Source: an uncultured Clostridia bacterium
GTDB lineage: Bacteria > Bacillota > Clostridia > TANB77 > CAG-508
Assembly: GCA_944392945.1 (NCBI GenBank)
Contig: CALXYJ010000008.1
Coordinates: 1 to 56,132 of the forward strand
Direction of reading: 5' to 3'
DNA length: 56,132 nucleotides
The stretch's first letter is position 1, and every line of letters begins with the position of its first letter. Below the pieces are notes generated by a model that saw nothing but the letters and a program-made list of their open reading frames with translations, did no database searches and was not told where the DNA came from. The translations under genes and the position numbers were made by a program. Positions 43,250-52,096 of this stretch are shown here, piece by piece.

Positions 43250-44593
43250 TTATTCCCTATATTTATCCATATTAGCAAATTTTGTATAATTTCCAAGCCA
43301 TATTAGTTTTACCGTTCCTGTTGAACCAGCTCTATGCTTTGCTACAATAACTTCTGCAATTCCTTTTTCTTCACTATCTTCATTATAATAATCATCTCTA
43401 TATAGAAACATAACTATATCTGCATCTTGCTCTATTGCTCCAGATTCACGTAAGTCAGAAAGCATAGGTCTATGGTCAGGTCTTTGTTCTGGTGCTCTAG
43501 ATAATTGGGATAATGCTATTACTGGAACATTTATTTCTTTTGCTAGTATTTTTAAAGATCTACTTATTTCCGAAATTTCTTGCTCTCTACTTCCAGATGC
43601 TCTTTTAGATGATCCTTGAACAAGTTGCAAATAGTCTATTACGACTAAACCTATATTTTTTTCTAATTTTAGTTTTCTACATTTTGCTCTTATTTCATTT
43701 ATAGCAATACCAGGTGTATCGTCTATATATATAGGTGCTTCAGACAAATCCCCCATTGTATCTGCAAGTTTTATCCAATCATCATCATCTATTTTTCCAG
43801 TTCTTACTTTATTACTATCTACCATTGCTTCACTACATAAAATTCTGTTAACCATTTGCTCTTTTGACATCTCTAGACTAAATAATACTACTGGTACTTT
43901 TGCTCTAACAGCTGCATTTGTTGCAATATTTAATGCAAATGCTGATTTTCCCATTGCTGGTCTTGCTGCAATTAAAATTAAATCCGAATTATGTAGTCCT
44001 GCTGTCTTGTAATCTAAATCTATAAAACCTGTAGGAACACCTGTTACGTGTTGCTTTTGATTATACAATTGCTCTAATTCTGTAAAAGCATCAATTAATA
44101 CATCTTTTATTGGACTATATGTTTTTTGATCCTTATCTTGCATTATATTAAAAATTTTCTTTTCTGCACTATTCATTATGTCATCTATGTTTTCTGTTGG
44201 ATCATATCCTTGTTCTATTATTTCATTTGCTGCTTTTATTAATCTTCTTAATTCTGATTTTTCTTTTACGATACTTATATATTTTTCTACATTTGCTGTT
44301 GTAGGAACTTTTTCTGGCAAACCAACTATATATTCTAAACCTCCAATTTTATCAAACATACCCATTGAAGTTAGTTCAGATTTAAGAGTAATTATATCTA
44401 TTGGTTCTGATCTATTATATAAATTTAATATTGCTTCATAAATTGTTTTATTATCTTCTCTATAAAAATCTTCTTCTTTTAAAACTTCTATAGCTGATAT
44501 AACAGCATCTCTATCTGTTAACATACTTCCTATAACAGCTTGTTCTGCTTCTACATCATTTGGTGGTATTTTTCCTAGCTCCATTTCTTGCAC
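43250..44593 (-). CDS. dnaB: replicative DNA helicase DnaB
   Basis: A protein of 447 residues, the usual length. The N-terminal domain begins GKIPPNDVEAEQAVIGSML. The RecA-type motor has Walker A ARPAMGKSAFALN (near 207), a Walker B LVVIDYLQL and the RDDYYNEDSEEKGIAEVIVAKHR end. It unwinds DNA at the fork. The start is unsettled: GTG at 44593 or ATG at 44584, neither with its own Shine-Dalgarno. A strong AAAGGAGAG sits 25-30 bases upstream, before a four-codon frame (MIIW, stop) and an ATGATT/AATCAT hairpin. Folding of that hairpin would bring the site to a normal distance from the GTG. Confidence 0.96.
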   Translation of the reverse strand: MQEMELGKIPPNDVEAEQAVIGSMLTDRDAVISAIEVLKEEDFYREDNKTIYEAILNLYNRSEPIDIITLKSELTSMGMFDKIGGLEYIVGLPEKVPTTANVEKYISIVKEKSELRRLIKAANEIIEQGYDPTENIDDIMNSAEKKIFNIMQDKDQKTYSPIKDVLIDAFTELEQLYNQKQHVTGVPTGFIDLDYKTAGLHNSDLILIAARPAMGKSAFALNIATNAAVRAKVPVVLFSLEMSKEQMVNRILCSEAMVDSNKVRTGKIDDDDWIKLADTMGDLSEAPIYIDDTPGIAINEIRAKCRKLKLEKNIGLVVIDYLQLVQGSSKRASGSREQEISEISRSLKILAKEINVPVIALSQLSRAPEQRPDHRPMLSDLRESGAIEQDADIVMFLYRDDYYNEDSEEKGIAEVIVAKHRAGSTGTVKLIWLGNYTKFANMDKYRE

Positions 44594-44632
44594 TGTATGA
44601 TTTTTACCAAATAATCATACTCTCCTTTCCTA
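44594..44632 (-). promoter_or_regulatory. unusual translation start region of dnaB
   Basis: AAAGGAGAGT (about 44619-44628 on the minus strand) is followed by ATG-ATT-ATT-TGG-TAA, then AATCAT pairing with ATGATT, then ACA and the GTG at 44593. The ribosome site may serve the mini-frame, which would couple to dnaB, or serve dnaB directly across the folded hairpin. Confidence 0.45.
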
Positions 44633-44646
44633 GAAATTAGCATTAC

Positions 44647-45093
44647 TTATTCTGGAATTATATCAACAGTTATTTCTCCTATAACTCCTTCATATAATTT
44701 TACACTTACTTTTGTAACACCTAAAGTTTTTATACTTTCTTTTAAGTCTATTTTCTTTTTATCTATATTTATATTATAATCTTTATTTAATATTTCTGAG
44801 ATGTCTTTTGCTGTTACTCCACCAAATACTTTTCCATTCTCTCCTGTTTTTATTTTCATTTTTGGACGAATAGTTTTTAATTTTTCTACTATTTTTTTTG
44901 CATCTTCTTTTTCCATTTCTTTTTTATGGCTCATAGAATCTTGTTTTCCTTTTAACTTTGCCATATTTTCTGCATTTGCTTCTACAGCTAATTTTTTAGG
45001 AAATAGAAAATTTCTTGCATATCCATCGCTTGCATTTATTACTTCATCCTTTTTTCCTACACCTTTTATATTGTCTAATAAAATTACCTTCAT
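44647..45093 (-). CDS. rplI: 50S ribosomal protein L9
   Basis: A protein of 148 residues, the standard L9 length, with the classic MKVILLDNIKGVGKKDEVI start and the DGYARNFLFPKKLA motif of the N-terminal 23S-binding domain. A long connecting helix (about 45-80) and the C-terminal domain (KTGENGKVFGGVTAKDIS) follow. An AGGAAT site precedes the ATG. The promoter is at 45124-45152, and the transcript continues into dnaB, tilS and ftsH. Confidence 0.97.
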   Translation of the reverse strand: MKVILLDNIKGVGKKDEVINASDGYARNFLFPKKLAVEANAENMAKLKGKQDSMSHKKEMEKEDAKKIVEKLKTIRPKMKIKTGENGKVFGGVTAKDISEILNKDYNINIDKKKIDLKESIKTLGVTKVSVKLYEGVIGEITVDIIPE

Positions 45094-45123
45094 TTTCTAT
45101 TCCTCCCATCTTAAACTTTATAC

Positions 45124-45152
45124 ATTCTACACTATTTTTCCGCTTTTTTCAA
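45124..45152 (-). promoter_or_regulatory. promoter of rplI-dnaB-tilS-ftsH
   Basis: Minus-strand TTGAAA (45147-45152), 17 bp, TAGAAT (45124-45129), placed just after the terminator of the upstream small gene. Confidence 0.72.
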
Positions 45153-45208
45153 GTAAAAATTGAATCCTAAGGATTTACATTATCTGTTTTCTTTAGGATT
45201 CAATTTTT
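45153..45208 (-). terminator. terminator of the small coiled-coil membrane protein gene
   Basis: Arms AAAAATTGAATCCTAA (45155-45170) and its complement (45193-45208) pair over 16 bp, with TTTTT on the minus-strand side. It ends six bases from the stop codon at 45214. Confidence 0.85.
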
Positions 45209-45213
45209 CTTTT

Positions 45214-45465
45214 TTATTTTTCTTTTACTTTTTCTCTTTTACTATTTAATTCTTCCATCTTATTTTTTAATTCTTGTTGCTTTGCTAATGCTTCTCTTAA
45301 TTCACGTCTTTCTTTAGCTGCTTTAATTAATACTTCTTTTCTAAAATTCTCATATTCTATACTTTTCTCTATTTCTTTTTTGTATACACCCATTTGATAA
45401 ATTATTGCTATAAACTCAGCAGCTATTATACCTCCTAGTATACCTATTATTAATCTAATATTCAT
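45214..45465 (-). CDS. small membrane protein with a coiled coil
   Basis: A protein of 83 residues. One N-terminal membrane helix (about 3-24) is followed by a highly charged helix (about 30-83) of Glu, Lys and Arg, with a heptad-like pattern ending KREKVKEK. I do not recognise the family. It has its own promoter (45496-45524) and terminator, so it is a single-gene unit. Confidence 0.72.
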   Translation of the reverse strand: MNIRLIIGILGGIIAAEFIAIIYQMGVYKKEIEKSIEYENFRKEVLIKAAKERRELREALAKQQELKNKMEELNSKREKVKEK

Positions 45466-45495
45466 GAAGTACCTCTCTTTTTATAATCTTATACT

Positions 45496-45524
45496 ATTAT
45501 AATTATTTTTTTTAAATCTATCAA
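45496..45524 (-). promoter_or_regulatory. promoter of the 83-residue membrane protein gene
   Basis: Minus-strand TTGATA (45519-45524), 17 bp, TATAAT (45496-45501), about 30 bp before the start codon. Confidence 0.7.
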
Positions 45525-45633
45525 TATTTTTATGATATTTTATTGTCTTATTTTATTTTTTATAATAAAATATTTTTTGTGAGAATCTTTTAAAATTTTG
45601 ATAGAGCATATTATTGCTCGATTGGAGGGGTTT

Positions 45634-46179
45634 ATGAAACTAAAGAAAATATTTATTATAATTGTCATTTTATTGATTCTAATATTATTAGGTTTTGGAA
45701 TATACTTTTTATACAAATATTTAACTCCTGTAACAGTTAATTCAATTAATAATGAATTTTCTTTACAAATACCAGGAAAAGTAGATTTTAAAGAAACTGC
45801 ATCTGGCTCAGCAGATTATGTTTTAGATTTATATTCTGTAAAAGATCAAATGATGTTATACACTACACGTATCGAGAATACTGGTACTGATGTTAATTTA
45901 AAAGATGCTATTACCGCTGAAAAAGACAATATATCAAATGCCAGAGAAAATGTTAAAGATCTTTCTGATATTATAGAAATGAGTATTCCTAATTGTGAGG
46001 CTTATAAATATTCTTTTACATATTATGATTCAAGCCTTGAGTCAGATCTTTATTCTAATGTTGTATGGATAAAAACTAGTAAAAATATTTATATATTAGA
46101 CTTTGAAGTTATTTTGGCAAACAAAGATAAATATGTAACTATATTTGATGATATTGCAAATTCTTTTGTAGAAAATTAA
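45634..46179 (+). CDS. hypothetical single-pass exported protein
   Basis: A protein of 181 residues: basic start (MKLKK), one hydrophobic helix (about 5-27), then an extracytoplasmic beta-rich domain with FSLQIPGKVDFKE and a final helix VTIFDDIANSF. This resembles small proteins of the PsbP/DcrB-like fold, but only loosely. The ATG at 45634 has GGAGGGG seven bases upstream; a frame opening 12 codons earlier lacks such a site. A short hairpin (GAGCA...TGCTC) lies in the leader at about 45604-45619. A strong terminator follows. Confidence 0.72.
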   Translation: MKLKKIFIIIVILLILILLGFGIYFLYKYLTPVTVNSINNEFSLQIPGKVDFKETASGSADYVLDLYSVKDQMMLYTTRIENTGTDVNLKDAITAEKDNISNARENVKDLSDIIEMSIPNCEAYKYSFTYYDSSLESDLYSNVVWIKTSKNIYILDFEVILANKDKYVTIFDDIANSFVEN

Positions 46180-46184
46180 TTTAT

Positions 46185-46225
46185 AAAGCTCATAATGTAT
46201 TAATCTACATTATGAGCTTTTTTAT
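46185..46225 (+). terminator. terminator of the exported protein gene
   Basis: A perfect 15-bp stem (46185-46199 with 46206-46220) followed by TTTTTT on the plus strand, six bases after the stop codon. Confidence 0.9.
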
Positions 46226-46276
46226 ATAACAAGTTTTAGTTACAATGCACTTTTTACATGTGCGTAACCTCTTTTA

Positions 46277-47008
46277 TCATATATTTACAGCTATGATTCC
46301 TAATATAAATCCTAAAATATTTCCTAAAGCATTCATTCTTCCTTTATACATATTATTTGCCTCAGGTGTTAATTCTCCAGAAACAATATAAAGCATTGCA
46401 CCTGCTGCAAAACTTAACGATATTGCAATTATTTTTTCTGATATTCCTCCTATTAAATGACCTATTAATGCTCCTATCCCTGTTGTTAAACCAGAGAGTA
46501 CTACATAGGTAATTATTCTTAATTTTCCCATACCTCCAGTTTTCATTGGTACTGCCATGGATATTCCTTCTGGTATATCATGAATCGCAATTACAATTGC
46601 TAAAGATAAACCTAAATTTAAAGAAGCCTGAAATCCTGTACCAATTGCTAAGCCTTCTGGTATATTATGTAGGGCTAATCCAATACTAATTATTATTCCT
46701 GCTCTTAAAAGACTATTTACATTTTTGTTACCACTAAATTTTTTCTTTACACTTGTATCACATATTATCATTGTAATTATTCCCAGTAAAATACCTATTA
46801 ATATTACAGCCAAATTCGATATCTCCATTGCTTCTGGAATTAAATCAAAACATATAATTGACATCATCAAACCTGCTGCAAATGATAAGATAAATCCTAA
46901 AAATTTATTTGACGTTGTTTTTAAATTCACGCCTATTATTCCACCAATTGTGGTTCCAAAAGTTCCAAAAAATAAACCAATTCCTAACACTTTTAATAAT
47001 TCTAACAT
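46277..47008 (-). CDS. ZIP-family divalent metal transporter
   Basis: A protein of 243 residues with eight predicted membrane helices, the normal layout of ZupT-like ZIP proteins. The two metal-binding helices carry HNIPEGLAIGTGF and HDIPEGISMAVPM. It imports zinc or related divalent ions into the cytosol. The ATG at 47008 is preferred over the GTG two codons upstream because AGAGGTG stands before it. It is transcribed away from the plus-strand gene at 47170. Confidence 0.94.
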   Translation of the reverse strand: MLELLKVLGIGLFFGTFGTTIGGIIGVNLKTTSNKFLGFILSFAAGLMMSIICFDLIPEAMEISNLAVILIGILLGIITMIICDTSVKKKFSGNKNVNSLLRAGIIISIGLALHNIPEGLAIGTGFQASLNLGLSLAIVIAIHDIPEGISMAVPMKTGGMGKLRIITYVVLSGLTTGIGALIGHLIGGISEKIIAISLSFAAGAMLYIVSGELTPEANNMYKGRMNALGNILGFILGIIAVNI

Positions 47009-47110
47009 ATGCACCTCTTTATTTATTTCTATCTACTTAAATACTAATTATTTAATTTATATGTATTAAAAACATGATTATTCTAATACTATTTTTTATA
47101 TACTTTTCTA

Positions 47111-47139
47111 TTGTCAAAAAATAAAAATATATGTACAAT
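47111..47139 (+). promoter_or_regulatory. promoter of the unknown pair at 47170-49234
   Basis: TTGTCA (47111-47116), 17 bp, TACAAT (47134-47139), about 30 bp before the ATG. The -35 includes a TTGTCAAA like those in the secretion promoter. Confidence 0.6.
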
Positions 47140-47169
47140 AAAAATATATATTAAAGGAGAAAAATACAA

Positions 47170-47598
47170 ATGAGTAAACAAACTAGTATGGATAAAATAG
47201 TTAAAATTTTAAAAGATGGTGCTTTAAAATTTCATGATGATTTTGACGCAAATTTAAAATATTATTTTTATGATGAAAAAAAAGATAATGAAATAATAGT
47301 ACATTTTAATATGAAATATGGACGAGAATTAGAATACTTAATTATATTAAAAAAATTAAAGACGATGTCTGATCATATTCCAATTGTAAGAGGTTATAAT
47401 CCTCTGGTTTTAAATTCAAATCCTTTTAGAAAGCTAAATTTTACTGATGAAAATACTATATTAGGCAATATTTATGATTTAATAAAAAAAATAGATTTTA
47501 AAGATATTGCTTGTTATGAAAAATTTGGAATAATATTATTAAATCCTTTAGAATTAACAGGAATTTATAATATTAATATAAAATATATAACAGACTAA
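47170..47598 (+). CDS. hypothetical protein
   Basis: A protein of 142 residues, no signal or membrane segment. The N-terminal half has strands and helices with FHDDFDANLKYYFYD and KYGRELEYLIILKKL; the rest is mixed, Asn/Ile-rich. I do not recognise the family. AAAGGAGAAAA lies before the ATG. It is followed 16 bases later by a much larger unknown gene, with which it must share a transcript. Confidence 0.72.
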   Translation: MSKQTSMDKIVKILKDGALKFHDDFDANLKYYFYDEKKDNEIIVHFNMKYGRELEYLIILKKLKTMSDHIPIVRGYNPLVLNSNPFRKLNFTDENTILGNIYDLIKKIDFKDIACYEKFGIILLNPLELTGIYNINIKYITD

Positions 47599-47614
47599 GG
47601 AGAAAATTGATAAT

Positions 47615-49234
47615 ATGCTAGAAGAGATTAAAAAAATCAAACTTGAAGAATTAACTAAAGAAAAGATGACTTATGAAGAGAAAAAAGCTATTATTAGCAA
47701 AAATTTAGAAGGATTTCGTAATAATTTATGGCAACTTGAGGGTGAACAAAGCTTTGGCATAACTATAAGAGGTAATTTTTCATTTTTTGAAAAATGGATT
47801 ACTAGAAGAAATGATTATAAAAAATTCAAAGCACAATCTAAACGATTTGCTGAACTTCCTACATTAATCAACAAAGCAAAAGCTGAATTAGAAGCAGAAC
47901 AAGCTAGAGTTGAACAAGAATTAGAAACATCCGGAATAAATAAAAAATTTAACGAAATAGAACAATCAATGAATTCTATAGAAAATTCAAAAACATTGTC
48001 TGATTTAGGAATTACACCTACAGAAGCAATAGAACTTCTAGAAAATAATGGAATCCAGCCTGTACTTTCTGAATCAGATAAAAGTATATCTGTCCATCCA
48101 AGAAATTATACTTCAAAATCATCATTAATAGGTGTTCATAAGACTAAGTATGCACCAACTGCTAATATGATAAAATCTGCAAAAGATTCTAATGTGGAAT
48201 ATCAAAAGCATATTACTCTAAATGGAACTGAATATGAATATTCATATAAATCTGCAAGAGATACTATTCATTTAGCTATGAATGATGAAGTATCATCACA
48301 TCTATTTGGCTCTTGGGATGATTGTAAATATGCTATTTTAATTCCATTTGTTGACATACCAAATGAAAAAATTGGTCGTGTAGCAACAGTTGACACATTT
48401 ACACGTGGAAGTATAGAATTATCGGAAAATTCGTGGATTTTATGCCCTAAAAACGAAGTCGAAAAATTAAAAATATTTAATCCAAAAGCTCATGTACTAG
48501 GGTATGAAGGAGAAAATGTAAAAGGCTATTCCAAACCATTTTTAACTCAATTAGGATATCGTGGTGAAGATGTTGGTATGTGGAATTGGGCTGACAATGA
48601 AAGTGCTAAGCAATTTATCGAGCTAATGCAAAAAGAAGGGCTTAAAATTGGTACACATACATATACATATTTTCATGAAGATGAAGAAATACTTTCAAGT
48701 ATAAATCAAGCAGTAGCATTAAGTAAATTATTAAGAGATAATCATTTAATTACAGCTCCAGAAGATATTGAAAATATAATGGAACAATTGTCAGCAGATG
48801 ATTATTACCAAAGTTTTGGATCCATTCTTTCTAATTTGTGCACAAAATCTGATATGGTGGAAGATGTAGAACCTCAATCAATAAAGGGAAATAATAAGCA
48901 AGTTGACATATTTTTGCAAGAAATGGAAAACAACGGATTTAATATTTCTCCTGCTTATCAAAATGTCCTTAGAAGATTGTGTGAAGTTTCAATCTATGAT
49001 TGTAATAAAAATAATAGTGACATCGTCTTTAATATCCCAGAGGGAACTCCAGAAGAAGAAAAAAAGACTATAGAAGAATTACAAGCTGGACTAATTTCTG
49101 ATAGCTATATAGACTATGATGAAAAAAAATCTGCTTTTCGTAAGTTTATTTCAGCTGTTATGGGTAATACAATTTTACATTCACAAGAAAGAAATCTTTC
49201 AAAAGGAGAAGTTCAAGAAGAAAAGTCTTTATAA
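47615..49234 (+). CDS. hypothetical 539-residue soluble protein
   Basis: The N-terminal 150 residues are mostly helical and coiled-coil-prone (KAKAELEAEQARVEQELET). A central globular domain (about 195-370) contains HLAMNDEVSSHLFGSWDDCKYAILIPF, DTFTRGSIELSENSWILCPKNEVEKL and LGYRGEDVGMWNW. The C-terminal third is helical (KQVDIFLQEMENNGFNISPAYQNVL). No signal peptide, membrane helix or known catalytic motif is visible to me, and I do not recognise the family. AAGGAG lies 11 bases before the ATG. It ends in front of a two-way terminator shared with the convergent YdjG-like gene. Confidence 0.78.
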   Translation: MLEEIKKIKLEELTKEKMTYEEKKAIISKNLEGFRNNLWQLEGEQSFGITIRGNFSFFEKWITRRNDYKKFKAQSKRFAELPTLINKAKAELEAEQARVEQELETSGINKKFNEIEQSMNSIENSKTLSDLGITPTEAIELLENNGIQPVLSESDKSISVHPRNYTSKSSLIGVHKTKYAPTANMIKSAKDSNVEYQKHITLNGTEYEYSYKSARDTIHLAMNDEVSSHLFGSWDDCKYAILIPFVDIPNEKIGRVATVDTFTRGSIELSENSWILCPKNEVEKLKIFNPKAHVLGYEGENVKGYSKPFLTQLGYRGEDVGMWNWADNESAKQFIELMQKEGLKIGTHTYTYFHEDEEILSSINQAVALSKLLRDNHLITAPEDIENIMEQLSADDYYQSFGSILSNLCTKSDMVEDVEPQSIKGNNKQVDIFLQEMENNGFNISPAYQNVLRRLCEVSIYDCNKNNSDIVFNIPEGTPEEEKKTIEELQAGLISDSYIDYDEKKSAFRKFISAVMGNTILHSQERNLSKGEVQEEKSL

Positions 49235-49250
49235 AAAATCTAACATTCGC

Positions 49251-49311
49251 CATAATTATCTAATACATAAATTTCTCCTACTAGGAAAAATTTACTACTA
49301 TATAAAAAAGC
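49251..49311. repeat. dispersed ~60-bp repeat, copy 1
   Basis: Nearly the same sequence recurs at 52037-52096. The core is an inverted repeat of AAATTTCTCC type (here slightly broken, GGAAAAATTT on one side) followed by TACTATATAAAAAAGC. Both copies stand beside a terminator of a minus-strand gene. Confidence 0.75.
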
Positions 49312-49347
49312 TAGTATTCTGGTTAACCAAAATCACTAGCTTTTTTT
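49303..49347. terminator. bidirectional terminator between convergent genes
   Basis: AAAAAAGCTAGT (49304-49315) and ACTAGCTTTTTT (49335-49346) pair perfectly, with A-run and T-run on the two sides. It can stop both the plus-strand gene ending at 49234 and the minus-strand gene ending at 49350. Confidence 0.88.
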
Positions 49348-49349
49348 AT

Positions 49350-50771
49350 TTACTTTTGCATCAGTGTATCCATAACCTTCTGCGTAATATTTTCTCCACT
49401 TACTTTGGTATTATTAGCTCCAACTATTCTTCCATTTGGAAGTCCTGTTTCTCTTTTTATAAAATGATCTACTTGTTTTACATTATACATATTTTTCTTT
49501 GTTTCTGTTTCATGATGATGTCTTGCATCAGCATTACGATATCTTAAATAAATTATAAAGAAGTAAATAAATCCAAGTAATAAAAATATCCATCTAAAAT
49601 CAAAATCTGCTATTAACATTAAAATAACACCAATTAATTCTACTAAACATGATATTCCTATTAGTTTAGGCATATATATTGGTACACTTCCCATTGTTTC
49701 TTTTGTTCTTGCATTAACTGCTACATAGTGCAAAATACTATTTTCACCTTTCTTTTCTTGGTAGCTATATAACCAAACTGGTAAATAAGCTGTTTTCCAT
49801 TGTTTGCCCTTAACATCTAATTGTTCTGTTTTCCAACTTACTCCACGGTCATATTGTTTTAATGTATCATTTGCTGCAAACCTAGCAATATCTTTTGATT
49901 GTTCATCAACTAATGGACGCAATTGGTCAATATTTGTATCACGTTTTTCTGATGTATATCCCTTTAAATAATTTGCATTATATTTTACAGCATTTTCTAT
50001 ATCAAATGGTAAAATGGAATTTATAACATTATTAGTTTTATTTGAACTTTTATCTAATCTCTCTGAACTTGATTCAACCGTAAGTCCTTCTATAGTTAAA
50101 TCAAAATCACGTTCTACATCATATAAATCTGCATCATAATATGTTCTTTTATTATTATCACTTCCACGTGTATACATTCTAACTTGATGTTCTCCTCTTC
50201 CTGCAAAATATGCATGAGAATTAACATCAACAACCATATATGGAAAATAAACTCCCATAATATTATCTGTTGTAAACTCTTGTCTGAATTGTGGATTTGC
50301 ATAAAATTTTCTTTTACCTACAAATTCCTCTATTTGCTTTTGAGCCTCTTCCTTTGTAAGTTTAAATGGTAAAACTACATCTGGAATTGCTCCATTTGGA
50401 ATTTGTTGATTAATAGATAAAGTATTTCTACACCAATGGCATCTTGCCTGTGTACTTTCTGATGTATCTATTACAACTTCTGCTCCACAACTACTGCATT
50501 TAAAAGTCATTACATTGTCTGTATCTTCAACAATATCCTGTGCTCCTGAGCCTAAAATTTCTCCTTCTAGCCTTGTTATATCAGTTTCTAAACCTTGTAC
50601 CTTTTCTGGTTTAAATTCATGCCTACAGAAATTACATCTTAACATACCTGTTTTTGTATTAAGAGATATATCTGTTGCTCCACATTTAGGGCATTTATTT
50701 TGACCATCAATAGAGCCTGCATCTGTTTTAACAACTCTAGGTTCATCATTTGAATTTGGATCTATTGGCAT
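49350..50771 (-). CDS. YdjG-like protein: zinc ribbons plus C-terminal membrane segments
   Basis: A protein of 473 residues. Two zinc ribbons open it: CPKCG...CNFC (about 26-52) and CSSCG...CHWC (about 90-118). A long soluble middle domain (KEEAQKQIEEFVGKRKFY, then GVYFPYMVVD) follows. Two hydrophobic helices near 380-425 (LIGISCLVELIGVILMLIAD) and a polar tail end it. In Bacillus, YdjG has a zinc ribbon and a membrane part and works with YdjH and YdjI to recruit PspA to stressed membrane. The SPFH protein encoded just upstream (5 bp) matches YdjI, which supports that reading. No pspA or ydjH is in view. The family is usually annotated as TFIIB-type zinc ribbon protein. Confidence 0.82.
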   Translation of the reverse strand: MPIDPNSNDEPRVVKTDAGSIDGQNKCPKCGATDISLNTKTGMLRCNFCRHEFKPEKVQGLETDITRLEGEILGSGAQDIVEDTDNVMTFKCSSCGAEVVIDTSESTQARCHWCRNTLSINQQIPNGAIPDVVLPFKLTKEEAQKQIEEFVGKRKFYANPQFRQEFTTDNIMGVYFPYMVVDVNSHAYFAGRGEHQVRMYTRGSDNNKRTYYDADLYDVERDFDLTIEGLTVESSSERLDKSSNKTNNVINSILPFDIENAVKYNANYLKGYTSEKRDTNIDQLRPLVDEQSKDIARFAANDTLKQYDRGVSWKTEQLDVKGKQWKTAYLPVWLYSYQEKKGENSILHYVAVNARTKETMGSVPIYMPKLIGISCLVELIGVILMLIADFDFRWIFLLLGFIYFFIIYLRYRNADARHHHETETKKNMYNVKQVDHFIKRETGLPNGRIVGANNTKVSGENITQKVMDTLMQK

Positions 50772-50776
50772 TTATT

Positions 50777-51934
50777 TTACACCCCCAAAATTTTATCTTT
50801 TGCTTTATCATAATCTTCTTGTGTTATAAGTCCTGCATCTAACATTTTCTTTAACTTTGTAAGTTTTTCTACTGGATCTTCTTCTTTTTCTTGAGGTTCA
50901 TTTACTTGTTGTTGAAGACCTCCCATTGCTCCACCTACAGCATTCATTCCCATTCCCATAAATGCCATATTCGCAGCACCTCCGCCATTTTCACCAGCTG
51001 CTTGGAAACCACGAGCAACAGATTGTTGCATAAATGAATTTCCACGAGCTCCAGAAAGTGCATCTGCTTTCTTTACATCACTTAATAATTTCTTTGTATC
51101 TTCATCATATTCTATAGCTTGAATTGCAACTTTTACAATTTCTAATCCTCTATCAGTTTTCCATTGATATGCTTCTTCTACTGCTTGTGATAAAGATTGA
51201 GCAAAACCAATTTGATCTCCTTGTATTTTTGTAATACGATTTCCTTTACTTGGATCATTTGTATAATTTGAAAATGCAGCTGACAAACTACCTACAACTT
51301 CATTGAATAATTGGGTTCCTGCATCATTATCCATGTCTGCAAAGTCAAATACTTTTCCTTCTGTTAAATATGGTGCTGGAACAAAGTTCTTTATAAATAA
51401 TATTGGATCAATAATTTTTAATGTATATGTACCTCTTGTTATTGCTCCAACTTGTGCATTTAAATATGCATCATCCCAATATATTTCAGATTGTGTTCCA
51501 AATTTGTTATTTGGTATTTCTTTTAAATTAACATAATAAGCTGATTGGTTAGATCCTGGTTGTCCACCAAATTTAAATCTTTCCCAGCTTTGTTTTATTA
51601 ATGATGATACTATTCCATCACCTGCGAAAATTGATTTAGCATTTGGATCATCAGATGTAAATATAAATCCTCCTGGTTCTGTAATAAGACCTGTTACAGC
51701 TCCATCTTGCATTGTAATAAGTGCAGTTCCCTCTGGAACAAGAATTTTACTTCCATTAGAGATAATATTCTCTGATGATTTTGTATTTGATCCTCTTCCA
51801 GCATTTGTACTTTTTAATACTGCTGGGTATATTCCTGCTGTTGCTGGAACTCCTTGCATTGGAACTACAAAGTCCAACCATTGGTCTGCAAATGTTCCTC
51901 CTATTGCTCCTGCGAATGCTTTAATAAATCCCAT
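50777..51934 (-). CDS. YdjI-like SPFH-domain protein with a SHOCT tail
   Basis: A protein of 385 residues. The SPFH/virion-core-type domain spans about 25-270 (EGTALITMQDGAVTGLI, GTYTLKIIDPILFI). A Gly/Ala/Met-rich linker follows (GAANMAFMGMGMNAVGGAMG). The last 35 residues (VEKLTKLKKMLDAGLITQED) are a SHOCT helical motif. It lacks a membrane helix and presumably attaches to the membrane through partners such as the zinc-ribbon protein it is co-transcribed with. In Bacillus, YdjI helps PspA bind membrane. The AGGAGG site is strong and the promoter is at 51968-51996. Confidence 0.9.
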   Translation of the reverse strand: MGFIKAFAGAIGGTFADQWLDFVVPMQGVPATAGIYPAVLKSTNAGRGSNTKSSENIISNGSKILVPEGTALITMQDGAVTGLITEPGGFIFTSDDPNAKSIFAGDGIVSSLIKQSWERFKFGGQPGSNQSAYYVNLKEIPNNKFGTQSEIYWDDAYLNAQVGAITRGTYTLKIIDPILFIKNFVPAPYLTEGKVFDFADMDNDAGTQLFNEVVGSLSAAFSNYTNDPSKGNRITKIQGDQIGFAQSLSQAVEEAYQWKTDRGLEIVKVAIQAIEYDEDTKKLLSDVKKADALSGARGNSFMQQSVARGFQAAGENGGGAANMAFMGMGMNAVGGAMGGLQQQVNEPQEKEEDPVEKLTKLKKMLDAGLITQEDYDKAKDKILGV

Positions 51935-51967
51935 AATTATTCCTCCTAAAAAAAGTTCTATATATTT

Positions 51968-51996
51968 TTTATAACATTAATGCCGAAAAAAGTAAA
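51968..51996 (-). promoter_or_regulatory. promoter of the YdjI-YdjG operon
   Basis: Minus-strand TTTACT (51991-51996), 17 bp, TATAAA (51968-51973). The whole 29-bp block differs at only two positions from the promoter at 54849-54877. The spacer contains TGCCGAA on the plus strand, which fits the Spo0A-box form TGNCGAA. Confidence 0.7.
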
Positions 51997-52036
51997 TAAA
52001 TTTTCAATTTTTGACATTAGTTAATTTTTTCCACCA

Positions 52037-52096
52037 CATTATTATCTAGTACCTAAATTTCTCCTACTAGGAGAAATTTCTTACTATATAAAAAAG
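52037..52096. repeat. dispersed ~60-bp repeat, copy 2
   Basis: Second copy of the repeat at 49251-49311. Here the inverted repeat is perfect: arms AAATTTCTCC (52055-52064) and GGAGAAATTT (52070-52079) around TACTA. It lies directly beyond the terminator of the sortase gene. Confidence 0.78.
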
